Shown: piece after piece, positions 59,583-64,000 of the stretch | How the letters are laid out: each line of letters starts with the position of its first letter | Position numbering within the stretch: position 1 is the first letter of the stretch | Assembly: GCA_034932685.1 (NCBI GenBank) | Contig: JAYFOM010000042.1 | Span: 1 to 64,000 of the forward strand | Length of the DNA: 64,000 bases | Direction: 5' to 3' | From: JAQUCI01 sp034932685 | GTDB taxonomy: Bacteria > Bacillota_I > Bacilli_A > Erysipelotrichales > Erysipelotrichaceae | The notes under the pieces: generated by a model | Databases searched by the model: none | The model's input: only the letters and a program-made list of their open reading frames with translations | What the model was told of the DNA's origin: nothing | Made by a program: the position numbers and the translations under genes

Positions 59583-60797
59583 ATGTTAAGTTATACAACC
59601 TTGCAAAATATGATTCAAATCGCAAGGATGGTTATCGATATAGCTATCATTACGCTGTTGGTATATTATTGCCTAAAGATAGTCCGCAACAATTCACGGA
59701 CAATACAGATATTTAAAGGCGTATTGTTTGTTGTCTTTATGAATGCAGTGGCGCAGTTTTTTGGCTTAAAGACGGTTAAAGTCGTAGCGGATATACTTGT
59801 ACAATGGGGCTTTTTAGCGGTAATCATCATCTTTCAACCTGAAATTAGATCGATTTTGGAAAAACTTGGTAAATCAAGTGTTTTTAGTCGCATGTCAACA
59901 TTGTCGGGTAATGAAAGAGAAGCTTTGGTTGATGAGTTGGTTGATGCTAGTATGAATTTAGCCAATCAAAAGGTTGGTGCTCTTATTACAATCGAACAAA
60001 CGCAATCTCTTAGTGATTATATAAAAACAGGCACACCTTTGAATTCTATTGTTACAGCGGATCTATTGACTTCTATCTTTATGACAACAACTCCCCTTCA
60101 TGATGGGGCTGTTATTATTCAAGGAGATCGTATTGCTTGTGCCTCAGCTTACTTTTTACCTACTGATCAAGATTTACCAAGACGCTTTGGTGCAAGACAT
60201 CGGGCAGCTGTTGGTATTAGTGAAATCACTGACTCTATAACTATTGTTGTATCAGAACAAAGCGGCTCGGTTTCCATAGCTAAAGATGGTGAATTAGTAA
60301 AGATGAATAAGCATACCTTACATAAATATCTTTTAAAGATCATATGTAATGAAGAAGTTGAATATGGTAATAATCGTTTTGACAATGAAGAAAAATCAGA
60401 TCGCATTGATACGATCATAAGTGACTTGATTGATCGTGAACCTGAAGAGATGATCATTATAAAAAATGATGAACCTATTGAAGAACCTAAAAAAGAAGAA
60501 AACAAAATGGTGCTTAAGATATTTAGAAAGAAAAAGAGTGAAGATAAGATTGAAGAACCCACTCTTGATCTTGATGTGAAAGAAGAGCAACCACATGAGA
60601 CTAAAAAACCGGTATCCAAGAAGAAAAATGCTGTAACGGTTGAGCCGGAAGTAAAAGAGAAGAAGACAAGAACTAAGAAAACAGCAGTTGATATCGATAG
60701 CGATTTTGATATGGAACTTAAAGCGATTGATAACATTGATATCGATGATGTTTATAAAGATAAGAAAGTTACTTTCAAAAAAGGAGGTGACAAGTAA
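59583..60797 (+). CDS. cdaA: Diadenylate cyclase CdaA with long charged C-terminal tail
   Basis: A 404-residue membrane c-di-AMP synthase: three N-terminal helices (about 12-85) and the DAC domain (about 90-260) with the catalytic DGA (174-176) and RHR (205-207) motifs. Residues about 262-404 form a low-complexity, Lys/Glu-rich tail not present in typical CdaA (about 270-280 residues). The stop codon overlaps the cdaR start by one base. c-di-AMP controls K+ and osmotic balance. Confidence 0.93.
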   Translation: MLSYTTLQNMIQIARMVIDIAIITLLVYYCLKIVRNNSRTIQIFKGVLFVVFMNAVAQFFGLKTVKVVADILVQWGFLAVIIIFQPEIRSILEKLGKSSVFSRMSTLSGNEREALVDELVDASMNLANQKVGALITIEQTQSLSDYIKTGTPLNSIVTADLLTSIFMTTTPLHDGAVIIQGDRIACASAYFLPTDQDLPRRFGARHRAAVGISEITDSITIVVSEQSGSVSIAKDGELVKMNKHTLHKYLLKIICNEEVEYGNNRFDNEEKSDRIDTIISDLIDREPEEMIIIKNDEPIEEPKKEENKMVLKIFRKKKSEDKIEEPTLDLDVKEEQPHETKKPVSKKKNAVTVEPEVKEKKTRTKKTAVDIDSDFDMELKAIDNIDIDDVYKDKKVTFKKGGDK

Positions 60798-62158
60798 TGA
60801 CTAAAAGAAAAAACCCTGATCGGATGATTTCAGAAGATAAATTAGAGTTAGCAGCGCGTATTGCTAAACAAAGTAAGAAAGTCGCTCATACTTATGAAAG
60901 TATTGAAAGTTCATTTTTAAGGATCATTCGTTGGTTGAGTTCATGGGTCGATCGTTTCTTGTTTAATCAGAAATATAGTAAGATAGTAGCCTTTTTGTTA
61001 GCTGTCATGCTTTATGTGGTTGTTAACATCAGTAATAGTCCTTTAGGTGCTATCACGCAATCTGGCTTTGTGATCAATGAGATTCCGATCACGGTTCGGG
61101 TTAATGAAGAAGTTTATGAAGTTAGTGGTTTGCCTAACTCTGTTTCAGCTAGCATCATTGGTGATGTGTCTGATATATCGATGTTGAAGAATTCAAGTAG
61201 TTATAAGGTTGTGGCTGATCTTACGGGTCTTGGTGAGGGAACACATGAAGTTGATTTGGCGGCAGCTGATTTCTCATCACGTTTAAATGTTTCTATTAGT
61301 CCTTCAAAGGCAGTTGTAACGATTAAGAAAAAGGTAACATGGCGCTTTAACTTAAGCTATGACTATATTAATACAGATGGCATAGATGCAATGTATCTAT
61401 TGGGAACGCCCACCCTTTCTACTACAGAAGTAATGGTTAAGGCTTCACAGACTACCATTGATCAAGTGGCGTTTGTGAAAGCACTGATTGATGTTAAAGG
61501 CCAATCGGCAACTTTTACTACGGAAGCGAAACTGGTGGCATATGACGCTAATGGTAATCGCATAAACGTTGATTTGATCCCTTCAATCGTTACAGCAACA
61601 GTGCCAGTATCATCTCCAAATAAAACGGTAGCGATTTTGATTGAGCCAATTGGAGAGATTCCCAACAATATGGCTATTGATCGTATTTCACTTGATCATG
61701 CTTCGGTAACTCTTTATGGACCGGATTCAGTCATTAGTAAGATCAATAACATCAAGGTTCAGATCGACGCTACTACAATCACTGAAAACTCAAGTTATAC
61801 AGCACCAATCACGGTACCAAGTGGAGTAAATAAAGCAAGTGTTTCAAGAGTGATATTATCGGTGACCTTGGGTGAAAAAGTGAGTCGCGAAATACTAAAT
61901 ATTCCGATAAATGTCTATAACAATACCAACGGGTATAAGTTCTCTTTAGGGGAACAAGAAGATGCGGTTGCTAATGTGATCGTCTATGGTACCAGTAGTA
62001 ATATTAGCGCATTAACAACGGAGGATATTGATGTATTCTTCAGTATGCAAAACATTCAGCCGGGTCGCCAGGAAATACAGCTTTCAATAACTGGTAAAAA
62101 TCCGCTAGTAAAATATGAAATAGTACAACCAATCATCACCCTGACGGTAATTGACTAG
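60797..62158 (+). CDS. cdaR: CdaR-type regulator (YbbR domains)
   Basis: A 453-residue protein with an N-terminal cytosolic part, one membrane helix (about 62-80, IVAFLLAVMLYVVVNIS) and an extracytoplasmic chain of YbbR-like domains (about 95-450). CdaR controls the activity of CdaA. AGGAGGTGA and the one-base overlap show coupling with cdaA. The N-terminal cytosolic stretch is longer than in Bacillus CdaR. Confidence 0.9.
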   Translation: MTKRKNPDRMISEDKLELAARIAKQSKKVAHTYESIESSFLRIIRWLSSWVDRFLFNQKYSKIVAFLLAVMLYVVVNISNSPLGAITQSGFVINEIPITVRVNEEVYEVSGLPNSVSASIIGDVSDISMLKNSSSYKVVADLTGLGEGTHEVDLAAADFSSRLNVSISPSKAVVTIKKKVTWRFNLSYDYINTDGIDAMYLLGTPTLSTTEVMVKASQTTIDQVAFVKALIDVKGQSATFTTEAKLVAYDANGNRINVDLIPSIVTATVPVSSPNKTVAILIEPIGEIPNNMAIDRISLDHASVTLYGPDSVISKINNIKVQIDATTITENSSYTAPITVPSGVNKASVSRVILSVTLGEKVSREILNIPINVYNNTNGYKFSLGEQEDAVANVIVYGTSSNISALTTEDIDVFFSMQNIQPGRQEIQLSITGKNPLVKYEIVQPIITLTVID

Positions 62159-62171
62159 AAAGAGGATAGAT

Positions 62172-63506
62172 ATGGGCAGATATTTTGGAACTGATGGTTT
62201 TCGTGGTAAAGCCAATGAAACATTAATGGTTGAACATGCGTTTAAAGTGGGTAGATATATTGGTAACTACTTTAGCGCTGATAAACAAGCAAATATTTTG
62301 ATTGGAAGAGACACCCGTTTATCTGGTTCGATGTTTGAATCAGCTTTGGCGTCTGGTGTTGTCGCAAGTGGCGCTAATGTTGAACTGCTAAAAGTATGTC
62401 CAACACCAGCCATAGCCCATTTAGTTCGTAATGGTCATTATGATTGTGGTGTAATGATATCAGCTAGTCATAATCCTTATCATGATAATGGTATTAAAAT
62501 ATTTAACAATGATGGCTTAAAACTTGATGCTAAGATTGAAGCTTTAATTGAGGACTATATTGATGGTTTATGTGAAATACCTTACGCCAGCAATAAAAGT
62601 ATTGGCACAATCACTGAGGTTGGCGTAAGCCTTGATGAATATCTCGATTATCTTGCGGGTTTATTTAAGTTTGATTTAAGTGGTTATAAGATTGTGTGTG
62701 ATTTGGCAAATGGTAGTGCAACCGCTACGGCTGTTAAGTTACTAAATAGATTTAATGCCAATCTTTATGTTATTAATGATAAACCCAATGGTTTGAATAT
62801 TAATACGGCTTGTGGCTCTACTCATCCAGAACAGCTGATTGAAATCATGAAAAAAGGTGAATATGATCTTGGGCTAGCTTTTGACGGTGATGCCGATCGT
62901 TTGATTGCCGTTGATGATAAAGGTGAAATCTTGGATGGTGATAAAGCACTTTATGTATTAGGTAAAAAAATGATTCAAGATAAAACGCTTAATAAGAATA
63001 CGATCGTTACAACAGTAATGGCTAATTTTGGTTTATATAAGCTGTTTGATGAAGAAAATATCAATTATGAGAAGACCGCTGTTGGTGATAAGTATGTATA
63101 TGATTGTATGTTAAAAAACGACTATAAACTTGGTGGTGAGCAGTCTGGCCATATCATCTTTAAAGATTTGATGACAACAGGTGATGGTTTATTAACGGCG
63201 ATGAAACTTATTGAAACGATGGTTTTTTATCAAGCAAAAATGAGTGAATTAGTTGCACCATTATTTATCTATCCACAGTTACTGATAAATGTGCCAGTTA
63301 AAGACAAGTCTGTCGCTTTAGCTGATGTACAGATTAATGAGTTGATTGATGCGATACAGCTTGAACTTAATGATGAAGGTAGAATCTTAGTTCGACCATC
63401 TGGTACTGAACCTTTGATCAGAGTCATGGTGGAAGCTAAAAGTGATGCGTTGTGTCATGATTATGTTTATCGCGTAGTTGATTTGATCAAAGCGAAGGGG
63501 TTATAA
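62172..63506 (+). CDS. glmM: Phosphoglucosamine mutase
   Basis: A 444-residue alpha-D-phosphohexomutase starting MGRYFGTDGFRG. The catalytic Ser99 is in ISASHNPYHDNGIKIF, the metal-binding loop is FDGDADRLI (about 237-245), and the C-terminal RPSGTEPLIRVM binds phosphate. It makes glucosamine-1-phosphate for UDP-GlcNAc. The start at 62172 follows AGAGGATAG, overlapping the cdaR end less than the earlier TTG at 62151 would. It completes the conserved cdaA-cdaR-glmM operon. Confidence 0.95.
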   Translation: MGRYFGTDGFRGKANETLMVEHAFKVGRYIGNYFSADKQANILIGRDTRLSGSMFESALASGVVASGANVELLKVCPTPAIAHLVRNGHYDCGVMISASHNPYHDNGIKIFNNDGLKLDAKIEALIEDYIDGLCEIPYASNKSIGTITEVGVSLDEYLDYLAGLFKFDLSGYKIVCDLANGSATATAVKLLNRFNANLYVINDKPNGLNINTACGSTHPEQLIEIMKKGEYDLGLAFDGDADRLIAVDDKGEILDGDKALYVLGKKMIQDKTLNKNTIVTTVMANFGLYKLFDEENINYEKTAVGDKYVYDCMLKNDYKLGGEQSGHIIFKDLMTTGDGLLTAMKLIETMVFYQAKMSELVAPLFIYPQLLINVPVKDKSVALADVQINELIDAIQLELNDEGRILVRPSGTEPLIRVMVEAKSDALCHDYVYRVVDLIKAKGL

Positions 63507-63521
63507 TAATCCCCTTTTTTT
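63495..63521 (+). terminator. Rho-independent terminator after glmM
   Basis: AAGGGG and CCCCTT form a stem overlapping the glmM stop, followed by T5. Confidence 0.75.
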
Positions 63522-63547
63522 GTTATTATTAGAAAGAGGTGATTAGT

Positions 63548-64000
63548 TTGAAACGAGTAGTTTGTGTTGTTGAAGATGAAAAAGACCTTAATGAACTTGT
63601 TAAACGATATTTAGAACGTGAAGGGTATGATGTTAGATCATATTTGACTTATGATGAAGCATTGGCTCATGTTGAGGATGATGATGTCCATTTATGGATC
63701 TTAGATATCATGCTTGATGATAAAAGTGGTTTTGAACTAATCGATGAAATAAAAAATAAAACAAAAGATATTCCAGTAGTTTTTATGTCGGCACGAGATA
63801 AAGAATTTGATCGTATCATTGGTCTGGAAAAAGGTAGTGATGATTACATCACCAAACCATTTTCACCAAAAGAACTAATATTACGGGTTAACAATATCAT
63901 GCGTCGAGTATACAAGGAAGATCAGGCTAACATGCTTGTTGATGGTTATGAAATTGATGAAGGACAACGGGTTGTTTATCATGATGGTAAGGCGCTTGAT
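63548..64000 (+). CDS. OmpR-type response regulator (partial, cut by window end)
   Basis: A TTG-initiated gene: AGAGGTGAT is followed by TTG at 63548. 151 codons are seen and the frame is still open at 64000. The receiver domain has the acidic pocket VVEDEKD, the phosphoacceptor Asp53 in LWILDIMLDD, and YITKPF near 98-103. The start of a winged-helix output domain follows (VDGYEIDEGQRVVYHDGKALD). Its sensor kinase is probably just beyond the window. Confidence 0.93.
   Translation, partial: MKRVVCVVEDEKDLNELVKRYLEREGYDVRSYLTYDEALAHVEDDDVHLWILDIMLDDKSGFELIDEIKNKTKDIPVVFMSARDKEFDRIIGLEKGSDDYITKPFSPKELILRVNNIMRRVYKEDQANMLVDGYEIDEGQRVVYHDGKALD

Noticed and set aside
60167..60736. Minus-strand 189-codon reading frame
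   Set aside because: It is antisense to cdaA, and its Ser/Phe-rich content comes from the reverse of the Lys/Glu-rich tail.
1..64000. Possible use of mycoplasma code (TGA as Trp)
   Set aside because: Several recognisable genes end with TGA in the right place (for example DUF134 copy A, the B12 protein, the DUF1430-ATPase overlap), and their Trp codons are TGG, so the standard code fits.
1..64000. GATC appears often by eye
   Set aside because: A manual count in about 1 kb near 46.5-47.5 kb found only a mild excess over the base-composition expectation, and codon-pair preference could explain it; not counted across the window, so not claimed.
1..64000. CRISPR arrays, rRNA genes, prophage or plasmid origin signals
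   Set aside because: I saw no regularly spaced direct repeats, no rRNA-like sequence, no phage structural genes and no origin-type repeats.

Overview
This is an AT-rich, gene-dense bacterial chromosome segment. It looks like an anaerobic or microaerophilic low-GC Bacillota, or a Mollicutes-related lineage such as Erysipelotrichia or Izemoplasma/Acholeplasma relatives. Several observations point that way: strong AGGAGG-type ribosome binding sites, T-box and Mn2+ riboswitch regulation, the cdaA-cdaR-glmM operon, the xpaC/telA operon, NfnAB plus rubredoxin, and an IS30 element with a long target duplication. TGA is used as a stop in many genes and Trp is TGG, so the standard code applies rather than mycoplasma code 4. 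I cannot name the genus.

Layout. 1-9.8 kb: small accessory genes (two GNAT acetyltransferases, an APH-type kinase, an FMN-binding membrane protein, an EIIC-like permease, an MFS exporter, an LRR lipoprotein, DUF4256). 9.85-11.4 kb: DUF5320, a DUF134 regulator and an MBL-fold hydrolase behind a promoter with a palindromic operator. 11.7-13.8 kb: a pilin-like BspA-repeat protein, a nitroreductase and an ArsC-type reductase. 13.8-16.1 kb (minus): an amino-acid ABC importer behind a T-box whose specifier (CAC) and UGGG bulge both indicate tRNA-His. 16.14-17.6 kb: a complete IS30-family element with 22-bp perfect inverted repeats and a ~15-bp target duplication. 17.7-23.6 kb: a co-directional run (PIN/NYN, Fpg-like glycosylase, B12-binding protein, ABC pair, nitroreductase, Nudix, DUF1275). 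24.9-28.6 kb: thioredoxin, a Trx-CcdA fusion, a second DUF134 regulator, Mrp and two half-size ArsP-like permeases, with the same palindromic operator at two promoters. 28.9-32.9 kb: bactofilin, Ogt, and a P-type ATPase under a yybP-ykoY Mn2+ riboswitch. 33.0-36.0 kb: a DUF1430 membrane protein, an ABC ATPase and a small Sec-secreted two-cysteine peptide, a candidate bacteriocin system. 36.7-39.2 kb: NfnAB and a rubredoxin too short for usual ORF cutoffs. 39.2-50.9 kb: housekeeping and metabolic genes (tRNA-Gln, Lrp, aminotransferase, tRNA-Glu, glycerate kinase, RlmD, DUF362-ferredoxin, class II aldolase, ABC-F, Maf, tRNA-Thr). 50.9-59.4 kb: epimerase, a membrane protein, a nucleotidyltransferase, then a minus-strand envelope/stress operon (XpaC, TelA, LemA, TPM) and GNAT-TraB. 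59.6-64 kb: cdaA-cdaR-glmM and a truncated response regulator at the window edge.

The most interesting item is a putative DUF134 regulon. The motif TGACATATGYCA overlaps the -35 box of three promoters and links two DUF134 regulators, an MBL-fold protein, Mrp, thiol-redox proteins and permeases. The second is the bacteriocin-type locus, whose peptide does not match lactococcin 972 by eye. Others are the riboswitch-defined Mn2+ ATPase, the histidine T-box importer, a probable AUA start codon on an ABC-F gene, and a pilin-like protein carrying BspA repeats with no pilus genes nearby.
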